In this document: in pieces, positions 43,936 to 50,957 of the stretch
Layout of the letters: each line of letters begins with the position of its first letter
Numbering within the stretch: the first letter of the stretch is position 1
From: Brasilonema sennae CENA114
GTDB taxonomy: Bacteria; Cyanobacteriota; Cyanobacteriia; Cyanobacteriales; Nostocaceae
Direction: 5' to 3'
Assembly (NCBI RefSeq): GCF_006968745.1
Contig: NZ_CP030118.1
Location: 7,466,253 to 7,530,252 of the forward strand
DNA: 64,000 nucleotides
Program-made: the position numbers and the translations under genes
Notes under the pieces: generated by a model
What the model saw: the letters and a program-made list of their open reading frames with translations, nothing else
Databases searched by the model: none
Told to the model about the DNA's origin: nothing

Positions 43936-44514
43936 ATGCAGACAAAAGAAGCCCCTTTCACTCTTCGGCTTTGGACGGTGAAGGAATACCAGAAAATGGC
44001 AGAGTTAGGAATTTTTCACCCAGAAGAACGAGTGGAATTAATCGCAGGACAGATTGTTAAGATGAGTGCAAAAGGAACTGTCCATACTACTACTGTCAGG
44101 CGTATTGCTAATGTTCTGCGTGATAAATTACAAGGTCAGGTAGATGTTCATACTCAAGATCCAGTCCAATTAAATGATTTTTCCGAACCAGAACCTGATA
44201 TTGCTGTAGTAAAGCTTGATCCACTCGATTACGTTGACCACCATCCTACAGCCTCAGAAGTTTATTTGATTATTGAGGTAGCAGACAGTAGCTTTAAATA
44301 TGATTGCGAGACTAAAGGTAAAGCCTACGCGAAATCAGGAATTCTAGATTATTGGGTACTAGATGTTAATAATCGTAAACTCCATGTTTTTCGAGAACCT
44401 ACTCAAGAGAAATATCAGAGTGAAGTAATTTTTTCACAAGAGGCAATTATTTCACCTTTGAATTTTCCTAACTTAATGATTACAATTGCCGATATATTGC
44501 CACCAAAACAGTAA
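43936..44514 (+). CDS. Uma2 family (PD-(D/E)XK) endonuclease-like protein
   Basis: 192 residues. Core motifs: EYQKMAELGIFHPEERVELI, EPDIAVVKLDPLDY (Asp), VYLIIEVADSSFKYDCETKG (Glu-x-Ala/Asp...Lys) and YAKSGILDYWVLDVNNRKLH. Intact nuclease-like positions. Different subgroup from the copy at 39042. Function unclear. Confidence 0.9.
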   Translation: MQTKEAPFTLRLWTVKEYQKMAELGIFHPEERVELIAGQIVKMSAKGTVHTTTVRRIANVLRDKLQGQVDVHTQDPVQLNDFSEPEPDIAVVKLDPLDYVDHHPTASEVYLIIEVADSSFKYDCETKGKAYAKSGILDYWVLDVNNRKLHVFREPTQEKYQSEVIFSQEAIISPLNFPNLMITIADILPPKQ

Positions 44515-44518
44515 ACAG

Positions 44519-44592
44519 TGAAAACTGTTCCCTGTTCCCTGTTCCCTGTTCCCTGCTCCCTGCTCCCTGCTATAACTGATAACTGTTAACTG
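44519..44592. repeat. Heptamer tandem repeats (CTGTTCC/CTGCTCC)n
   Basis: At least four CTGTTCC units followed by CTGCTCC variants and then AACTGAT-type units, immediately upstream of the Mn-exporter promoter. Confidence 0.88.
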
Positions 44593-44601
44593 AGCCATTG
44601 G

Positions 44602-44630
44602 TTGACTATAACTTTGGATAGATGTATAAT
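44602..44630 (+). promoter_or_regulatory. Sigma70-type promoter of the Mn exporter gene
   Basis: TTGACT (44602-44607), exactly 17 bases, then TATAAT (44625-44630). The expected start (~44637) coincides with the first bases of the riboswitch aptamer, which strongly supports it. Confidence 0.85.
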
Positions 44631-44636
44631 TACTCA

Positions 44637-44756
44637 GAAGAAGGGGAGTAGCTGCTGGCAATGATATTGGCCAGTACACCTGAGTCAACATACTGGCACT
44701 AAGCCTGGTTCAGGTGACGAGTAAGTAATTAGCTTCTTGGAAGTGAGACCTTCACT
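44637..44756 (+). ncRNA. yybP-ykoY manganese riboswitch
   Basis: The 5' strand AAGGGGAGTAGC (44641-44652), the middle AGTCAACATACTGGC (about 44683-44697) and the 3' strand GTGAGACCTTC (about 44743-44753) match the conserved loops of the yybP-ykoY aptamer. The paired arms GGCCAGT/ACTGGC and CCTGGTTCAGG supply the internal helices. It lies directly between a consensus promoter and a UPF0016 Mn-exporter gene, the expected target. Confidence 0.85.
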
Positions 44757-44772
44757 AAGTTCACATGCAAAA

Positions 44773-44815
44773 GTGTGAGCTTGGTGGAGTCTCACTGCTC
44801 GCATCAAGCTCACAC
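44773..44815 (+). promoter_or_regulatory. Expression-platform hairpin of the Mn riboswitch
   Basis: GTGTGAGCTTG (44773-44783) pairs perfectly with CAAGCTCACAC (44805-44815), with a 21-base loop. No T-run follows, so translational or Rho-type control is more likely than intrinsic termination. The stem's 5' arm overlaps sequence able to pair with the aptamer's 3' end. Confidence 0.55.
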
Positions 44816-44846
44816 AAGAGAAAGATTCTTAAAGGAGCTTGAGAGA

Positions 44847-45467
44847 GTGTTAACAGGTTTTACTGCAGCTTTGTTGCTGATCACGGTTTCAGAACTGGGA
44901 GATAAAACGTTTTTTATCGCCGTGATTTTAGCGATGCGTCACTCACGGCTGCTTGTATTCGCAGGTGTGATAGCGGCTTTAGCTGCAATGACAATACTTT
45001 CTGTTGTCCTAGGACACGCAGCTTCCTATCTTCCAAAAGTTTACGTTCATTTTGCGGAGATAGCTTTATTTTTTGCCTTTGGTATAAAGCTACTTTTTGA
45101 TGCAAGTCGAATGCCTACTTCTAGTTGCGATGCAGAAGTTGTGCACGAGGCAGAAGCTGCAGTGAAGCAGGGAGATTTGAAACTGCCGAAAAATAAAAAT
45201 ACTTTAGCAATTTTAACAGAAGCCTTTGTACTGACATTTATGGCAGAGTGGGGCGATCGCACACAAATTGCCACAATTGCCCTCGCAGCAGGAAGCAACG
45301 CCATTGGGGTGACAGCGGGTGCTATTTTGGGACATGCCATTTGTGCTGCTATTGCAGTTATTGGCGGCAGAATGTTAGCAGGGCGAATTTCTGAACGCAC
45401 ACTCACCTTTTTCGGTGGATTTTTGTTTCTAGTATTTGGTGTCGTCGCCGCCATTGAAGGAGCGTGA
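44847..45467 (+). CDS. mnx: Manganese exporter, UPF0016/GDT1 (Mnx) family
   Basis: 206 residues from GTG 44847, preceded by AAAGGAG at 44831. An in-frame GTG at 44775 lies inside the leader hairpin and is rejected. The family's duplicated E-x-G-D-K/R-T motifs are present (SELGDKTFF in the first helix, EWGDRTQIA at ~residue 136). Six membrane helices are expected in two three-helix halves separated by a charged loop. Relatives export Mn2+ from the cytosol to thylakoid lumen or periplasm. The yybP-ykoY riboswitch upstream supports Mn-induced expression. Confidence 0.92.
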   Translation: MLTGFTAALLLITVSELGDKTFFIAVILAMRHSRLLVFAGVIAALAAMTILSVVLGHAASYLPKVYVHFAEIALFFAFGIKLLFDASRMPTSSCDAEVVHEAEAAVKQGDLKLPKNKNTLAILTEAFVLTFMAEWGDRTQIATIALAAGSNAIGVTAGAILGHAICAAIAVIGGRMLAGRISERTLTFFGGFLFLVFGVVAAIEGA

Positions 45468-45607
45468 TAGCAATTCAAAATTCCAAATCATATCATGTCC
45501 GGTAAATTACTTGTGATATGTCATTGCGAACGGAGTGAGCCAAATCTGTGTTTGGCTCAAGGTACCTCCCCACTCGCTGGGGAAATTAATTGAATGGAGA
45601 CACGAAG

Positions 45608-46318
45608 ATGGTAGAGATCCTATTTGTACACGGCGCACTCATCCGCGACGGTGCCTGGTGGTGGCGGCGGGTTGCCGAGCGGATTTATGAGCAGACCGGC
45701 ACGGCGAGCCGGGCGATCGAGTTGCCGTCCTGCGGAGAGGGCGCTCCACCTGGGAGCGCCGGCTTGCTTGAAGATGCCCAGGCGCTTCGCGACGCGCTCG
45801 ACGACGTGGACGAGGCCGTCGTCGTCGGGCACTCCTACGGCGGCACGGTCATCGCGGAGGGTGCCGACCACCCGGCCGCTCGTCATCTGGTCTACATCAC
45901 CTCGTACCTGCCAGACATCGGGCAGTCGCAAGCCGACATCATGAGCGGCGAGCAGGATCCGGTCGGGCTCGCGCCGGGCGACGACGGCACAATCCGCGTT
46001 GCCGGCTACACCGCCTCCTCGTTGGGCGACCGCTTCTGGCAGGATCTGACAGACGAGGAGGCCCGAGCCGGGGCGTGGGACCGCCTGACCGCGCAGTCGG
46101 TACGCGCCTTCGGGACACCGACGACCCGGGCGGCATGGCAAGGCAGACCCTCGACGTATCTCGTCTGCGCGGAGGATCGCAGCACCTCCCTCGCCCTGCA
46201 ACGCTTCCATGCTGATCGGGCTACCCGCTCGATCGACCTGCGCACCGGTCACCACCCGTTCCTGTCCCGACCCGACCTCGTTACCGAACAGCTCATCGAA
46301 GTGCTCCGCACCGACTGA
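45608..46318 (+). CDS. Alpha/beta fold hydrolase, probably horizontally acquired
   Basis: 236 residues from ATG 45608 (GGAG at 45596); an in-frame TTG at 45590 is possible. Oxyanion loop FVHGALIRDGAWWW, nucleophile elbow VVGHSYGGTV, an acidic CAEDRSTS and the terminal His in TGHHPFLSRP complete the triad. Base composition and codon use (GAC, GCC, CGC, GTC, CTC throughout) are far more G+C-rich than any neighbour and resemble actinobacterial DNA. The flanks are dispersed repeats. Substrate unknown; esterase or epoxide-hydrolase-like chemistry is possible. A long antisense frame is a composition artefact. Confidence 0.85.
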   Translation: MVEILFVHGALIRDGAWWWRRVAERIYEQTGTASRAIELPSCGEGAPPGSAGLLEDAQALRDALDDVDEAVVVGHSYGGTVIAEGADHPAARHLVYITSYLPDIGQSQADIMSGEQDPVGLAPGDDGTIRVAGYTASSLGDRFWQDLTDEEARAGAWDRLTAQSVRAFGTPTTRAAWQGRPSTYLVCAEDRSTSLALQRFHADRATRSIDLRTGHHPFLSRPDLVTEQLIEVLRTD

Positions 46319-46334
46319 AGGCGCAACGTCATCG

Positions 46335-46482
46335 GCTATGCCGGGAGACCCTTTCGGCAGTTCCTCCTTGGGGAAACCACCAAGGAGGAACTGCCTCACC
46401 ACCGCACTGGCTCCTTTTGACTTGATACTTTTAACTTGTTTTGCCCCTACACCCCTACACCCCTACACCCCTACACCCTTAG
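46335..46482. repeat. Dispersed repeat block and CCCCTACA runs
   Basis: GGGAGACCCTTTCGGCAGTT, CCTCCTTGGGGAAACCACCA and (CCCCTACAC)n. The first part parallels 18060-18150. Confidence 0.75.
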
Positions 46483-47343
46483 TTATTGCTTAGGCGTTGA
46501 TGTCGGCGTGGGAACGGGAGTAGAAGATTCGCTTGCCCGCTTATTAATTTCGTCTTTATACTGGCTTGGCGCTAAAGCCGCAGCTTGGGTAAACAAAGTT
46601 TTTGCGTCCTCAGCTTTGCCCTGTTCTTTCAGGAGCGTTGCTTTGGCTAAAACGGGACGAAAATCCTGCTTATCCTTGCTTATTGCTTGGTCGTAAGCAC
46701 TGCTAGCTTGAGTATAGTTTTTTTGAGAGGCGTATACGTTGCCTAAAAGCACTTGTACAGCAACTGTATCCACACTTCCTGGCTGAGTTTGATTTGCTTT
46801 GTTTGCAGTATTGAGAGTATCTTGTAGCAAAGTGATAGCTGCTTCTGGGCGTTTTTCAGACAGATCCAACGCTACCATACCTTGTAAAGCCTCAAGGTTG
46901 CCGGGTTTCTTTTGTAAAACAGAACGATAAGCTTGAGCGGCTCCTTCCTTGTCGCCAATTTGCTGCTTGGCTTGAGCCAGTAACACTGCGTATTTTGTTT
47001 CTTCTGGCTCGATCTGAGTTAATTTTTCCAAAGGTTCAATTACACCCTTGATATCACGTCCACCCAAGCTTAGCAATTGTAGTCGAGTCTCAAGCAAGCC
47101 TCGCAGCGCCGTTTGATTTTCCGGTTCCCGCTGCAAAACTTGTGCATAACCCTGTGCGTCATTTTCCAGTTTCGATTTTAGATCAGAGGAAGGTGAAACA
47201 CTTCTAGTGCTTGTGGATTTCTGGCTGGAACTTGGCGTTTGATTAAACGCCTCAAAGATTGGCACCACCGAAACTCCGACAAAAGCAAGAAGTACCAGCA
47301 CCAACACTACATTAATCATCCAGTGTTTGCGAGATTGAGACAC
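46483..47343 (-). CDS. TPR protein with N-terminal membrane anchor
   Basis: 286 residues from GTG 47343. One membrane helix (HWMINVVLVLVLLAFVGVSV, ~residues 7-26), a Ser-rich linker, then about five TPR units (YAQVLQREPENQTALRGLLE ... YRSVLQKKPGNLEALQGMVA ... YDQAISKDKQDFRPVLAKAT) and a Thr/Pro tail. Cyanobacterial proteins of this shape are probable periplasmic or membrane-tethered adaptors. No operon partner. Confidence 0.85.
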   Translation of the reverse strand: MSQSRKHWMINVVLVLVLLAFVGVSVVPIFEAFNQTPSSSQKSTSTRSVSPSSDLKSKLENDAQGYAQVLQREPENQTALRGLLETRLQLLSLGGRDIKGVIEPLEKLTQIEPEETKYAVLLAQAKQQIGDKEGAAQAYRSVLQKKPGNLEALQGMVALDLSEKRPEAAITLLQDTLNTANKANQTQPGSVDTVAVQVLLGNVYASQKNYTQASSAYDQAISKDKQDFRPVLAKATLLKEQGKAEDAKTLFTQAAALAPSQYKDEINKRASESSTPVPTPTSTPKQ

Positions 47344-47742
47344 AAAACCATCCTTAAATTCTAATGAGATTATCGTTGACCCTGAGCGCAGCCGAAGGGT
47401 TGACAGAAAAAATGAAAGTAAAAAATCTCAAAAATTTTGCGGAAACCCACGAATTGTTTGTGAATTTTATAACAAAAAGCAATATACGCATTTCACGTAA
47501 CTGTTGAGTTTAGGAGGAACCGTTTGAAATTGTAGCTATGATATGCTTCCGAAACTAACATAAAAACGCTAAATTACAGATTTAGGGTGTCTATGTAAAG
47601 TTTTGCGTCTTTAGTATTGCACAAAGCGTTAAGACGTGGGTGTCTTGAAAGGAAATATACTTACAAGCGCCGCACAAACGCTCTTTTCAGCAGCCTTTGT
47701 AAAATCCCACAATTGGGATGTGTCTCCGCCGCAAGGAGTTTT

Positions 47743-48747
47743 ATGAATTCCGACCTGATGCCGTTACCTGAATCGTCCAATTCAACTGCTTCTAAACAAG
47801 CTTTAGAAAGCAAAGACACAGCTGCAATGAGTATCGATGCAGCAACTCCCGCTTTTCAAGAAAAAAATTCACCTGTGATCTCTAGTGAGACTGCTAATGA
47901 TCAGAACTTAGAAAACCGGCAACAGCCGATTCAAGATCCCAGCGAACTAATGCAGTACCGGGCTATTGGCTTAGTGCGGGGTCGCTACGTTGCCAATAGT
48001 AGCGAACAATTTACTCAAGGTTCAATAGTAACTACAGATGGTACACAACTCGAAGCCGTCCTTCTGGGTCGGATGATGAGTTTAGTCAAAAATCATTTGG
48101 ACTTGGAAAAAGAGCATCTGTGGGTTGTTTATCCGCGCACTCGGCAAGAAAACGACAAACTACATCTACAAATTGTCGGAGTTTGGGAGCCGGAAAACTT
48201 GGCTAAACATCAAATAGCCAATGACAAGCAAAATTCGGCTTCACAAGAAGATTTGCCAATACCCGAGCGGAATAATTCATCAAGCGCCCTCCTCCCCTCA
48301 TCAGAAGTTCCAGATGGTGATTTTTCTGTTCGTGGCGAGGTTGTTTACCAGTCTTATGAAGCTGAACACTTAGTCATCAAAATTAAGCAAGCTGCGCGCA
48401 AACAAGATGACAAACCAAAGTATTTCAAGTTGAAAATTAAAGGTAAGCTTGAAGCCAGAGCAGTGGGTAAGTTTTGGGATTTACAAGTCAAGCGCGAAAC
48501 TGACTCATTAGTAGTAGAAACCGCTGAGGCGATCGCTGATTTGCCCAAAAGGCGCAGACCACCACAAACAAGATATGGCGGCGCAAGTCGTCGTCCTAGT
48601 GGAAAAAAACCATTTCCTCCAAGACCACGCAACGGCGAAATTCCACGCCCAGTAAGGAAAACAGGCGACACAGGTGCGGCGTCAACACCGATATCCTCAA
48701 AACCCATACCTAAGCCCGTTAAGCGTCTGAAGCCACCGGAACAGTAA
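47743..48747 (+). CDS. Conserved cyanobacterial hypothetical protein with basic tail
   Basis: 334 residues from ATG 47743, chosen because AAGGAG sits 4 bases before it; the frame is open back to 47617 but that part looks non-coding. The N-terminal ~65 residues are disordered. A first conserved block is YRAIGLVRGRYVANSSEQFT and MSLVKNHLDLEKEHLWVVYP, and a second is FSVRGEVVYQSYEAEHLVIK and YFKLKIKGKLEARAVGKFWD. The Lys/Arg/Pro-rich tail could bind nucleic acid. I do not recognise a named domain. Confidence 0.8.
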   Translation: MNSDLMPLPESSNSTASKQALESKDTAAMSIDAATPAFQEKNSPVISSETANDQNLENRQQPIQDPSELMQYRAIGLVRGRYVANSSEQFTQGSIVTTDGTQLEAVLLGRMMSLVKNHLDLEKEHLWVVYPRTRQENDKLHLQIVGVWEPENLAKHQIANDKQNSASQEDLPIPERNNSSSALLPSSEVPDGDFSVRGEVVYQSYEAEHLVIKIKQAARKQDDKPKYFKLKIKGKLEARAVGKFWDLQVKRETDSLVVETAEAIADLPKRRRPPQTRYGGASRRPSGKKPFPPRPRNGEIPRPVRKTGDTGAASTPISSKPIPKPVKRLKPPEQ

Positions 48748-48789
48748 GAGGACAAGGGGGAAGGGATTTATAAAACGAAGAACCTCACC

Positions 48790-49350
48790 CCGCCCTCCGG
48801 GCACCCCTCACGCCAGGTGCTACAACGGGGCGGCAGCTTTTCGGGGGAAGCTTCCCCCGAAAACGTGCCTTGGGAACCCCAACGCCCTTCGGGTTCGCCA
48901 GTCGCCTAGGTCGGGAGACCCTCCTGCAGCGCTGGTCTCACCAGATACCTAGGTCGGGAAACCCTCTGGGTTTGCGTAGCGCCCCCTATGCCTGCGGCAC
49001 GGCTACGCCTATCGGGGCTAGTTGCACGCCAGTCCCCTGGCTCGGGGGGAACCCGACAGCCAGTCGCCACAACGGTCAAAGCTCGCCGCTTGGGTTGCTT
49101 CCCCCGGCAGACTTTGGGGGAACCCCAACGCCAGATCCCTCTGTCGGGAAACCCTCCTGCAGGACTGGCTCCGCAAGGCGCTGCTCTGGGCACGGGGCTG
49201 GCTCCACAACGCGCTTAACCCGACGCCCTTCGGGTTCGCCAGTCGCCTAGGTCGGGAGACCCTCCTGCAGCGCTGGTCTCACCAGATACCTCTGTCGGGA
49301 AACCCTCATCAAGTACTGGCTCCGCAAGGCACAACTCTTGGCAGTACTGG
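48790..49350. repeat. Large dispersed-repeat mosaic
   Basis: About 560 bases of G+C-rich modules. The unit around CGCCTAGGTCGGGAGACCCT (48903) recurs as a direct repeat at about 49246, each followed by CCTGCAGCGCTGGTCTCACC. Others are GTCGGGAAACCCTC, GGTTCGCCAGTCGCC and CTACGCCTATCGGGGCTAGT. Frames on both strands here are repeat-derived. Confidence 0.85.
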
Positions 49351-49427
49351 CTCCGCAACGCACTGGCTTTCCTTATTAAGGAGAGGGGATGGAGGTGAGG
49401 TCTTATTCTCCTTGTCCTCTTGTCCTC

Positions 49428-50597
49428 TTAAAATTCCGTCCACCTGTCTTGCGGAAGAAAAGATCGCTGTAGCTCGATTGGTGCAACAGGCTCTGTTAAA
49501 GTAAAATCACCACGTAAAATGGATTGTTTCAACTCCACGGCAACTTGCCTAGAAAGAAATAAACTAGCAAGGGGTGCAACGCGCACAGTTCTGCCTTCTA
49601 TGCTGATGCGTCCAGATTTGAGTTGGGCGTAGCTGACTAAACCAAAGGTAGGACGAACACGCCGGGGAATGGAAAAGTCTACTATTGGGGCTACTAAGTC
49701 TTTATCTTGAATTGCACATCTTGCAACAACTTCTTCGTTCAAGACAGGTAGTGGTACACCTACTCCCAACATCAAAGAAGGACCGTAACTTTTAAAGTAA
49801 CAGCCACGCACCCAACGAGCATCCATTTGCTTGGCATCACCAATCAAAGCTAAAGTTGCCGCTGGTCCAATGGGTGTATGATTGGGTAACCGCTTTTGTA
49901 AAGGAAAGTGCTGAGTGCCTTCCCAAGCAATATAACCGACACCGCCTCCCAAAAAAATTCGTGTGCCAATTCCAACCAGTTGCAGATCTGGGTCATTGAA
50001 TAGAGGGGAGATAGCACCAGGGTTAGAGTAAACGGCATTGCCTAAACGCGGTTGTAATGGACCGAGGTATGTATAGAGTGGGCGATCGCCCCCATTCACA
50101 CCTACTATAAAATTTTGATAAAGATTGCGTGGATTGAATAAATAAAACTGATTGATTGTTTCACGTGTAACAGTGGTTTCAAAAGTGGCTCTGGGATAGC
50201 AATCTGTCACTTGTCCTTGTGCTCGAACTTGTACGGTTTTACCAGCTATCAAATCTTCAATAACATGACCGCCGCCTCGTTCGCGAACTTCTTCGCCGTC
50301 CATCACTTCCACCGCGCAACTCGCACCCAAGTATAAATCTACAGCTCCAAAACCAGAGTATGCCGGAACACCATCTAACCAGCAACGGCGAATTTTGATC
50401 GGCGGGTCAGTATGTCCTAGGTTAATAATTGCACCACTAGATTCCATTGGCTCAAAAGTGCCAGTGGTAATGACATCAACTTCTTTGGCAACTTTGGCTA
50501 CACCTACTTCTACAACTCTTGCCTTTAATTCTTCAGCAGTTAGCACTACCGCCTGTTTGTGGCTGATTTTGTGATTTATCTCCGCAATTGTTCGCAT
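49428..50597 (-). CDS. DUF39 / homocysteine biosynthesis-type protein
   Basis: 389 residues. Signature stretches: AKEVDVITTGTFEPMESSGA, NLGHTDPPIKIRRCWLDGVP and the Cys in YLGASCAVEVMDGEEVRERG, plus GGGVGYIAWEGTQHFP. DUF39 proteins are implicated in forming homocysteine from aspartate semialdehyde and a sulfur source in archaea and some bacteria; the cyanobacterial role is not established. metH lies 5 kb away, but no operon links them. Confidence 0.85.
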   Translation of the reverse strand: MRTIAEINHKISHKQAVVLTAEELKARVVEVGVAKVAKEVDVITTGTFEPMESSGAIINLGHTDPPIKIRRCWLDGVPAYSGFGAVDLYLGASCAVEVMDGEEVRERGGGHVIEDLIAGKTVQVRAQGQVTDCYPRATFETTVTRETINQFYLFNPRNLYQNFIVGVNGGDRPLYTYLGPLQPRLGNAVYSNPGAISPLFNDPDLQLVGIGTRIFLGGGVGYIAWEGTQHFPLQKRLPNHTPIGPAATLALIGDAKQMDARWVRGCYFKSYGPSLMLGVGVPLPVLNEEVVARCAIQDKDLVAPIVDFSIPRRVRPTFGLVSYAQLKSGRISIEGRTVRVAPLASLFLSRQVAVELKQSILRGDFTLTEPVAPIELQRSFLPQDRWTEF

Positions 50598-50730
50598 ATT
50601 GATAGTAGCTAATTAACAGAGCTATAACAGGATTGCTGCTTTATGAGTATTTAGTAACAGCTTGTTGAGATGAGAAGACAAGGGAAGTCAACAACCAGGG
50701 GTGTAAGAGTATGAGGGTGTAAGGGTGTAA

Positions 50731-50760
50731 TACCCTTTCACAAAAATCCTGATACATTTG
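50731..50760. repeat. Remnant arm of the 59494-59604 palindromic element
   Basis: TACCCTTTCACAAAAATCCT followed by GATACATTTG closely resembles the reverse complement of the right arm at 59575-59604. It lies in the ~360-base spacer upstream of the 50958 gene, which otherwise shows nothing notable. Confidence 0.5.
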
Positions 50761-50957
50761 ACTTCCCCTACTTCCCGTTTTCCTTCTTGATTTTGTACAC
50801 AGAAACAGGCTAGTGTGTCGAGTAAATATTCTTAGTCGTGATCATATGCATCTTGAGAAAGTTCCCTAAACTCCAAAATTCATAGGAGACTAGAGAAAAT
50901 AAAGTCGGTCTTATGAATCTTAAGGCAGCAAGTGGTGCAAATAGATAAGGAGGATTT

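Noticed and set aside
44775..44846. Upstream extension of the Mn exporter start to GTG 44775
   Set aside because: It would place the start inside the riboswitch hairpin and add 24 residues not typical of the family; GTG 44847 has a good AAAGGAG and gives the expected N-terminus.
45620..46402. 260-codon antisense frame over the G+C-rich hydrolase
   Set aside because: High G+C makes stop codons rare on both strands. The sense frame has the full alpha/beta hydrolase triad; the antisense one has no recognisable domain.
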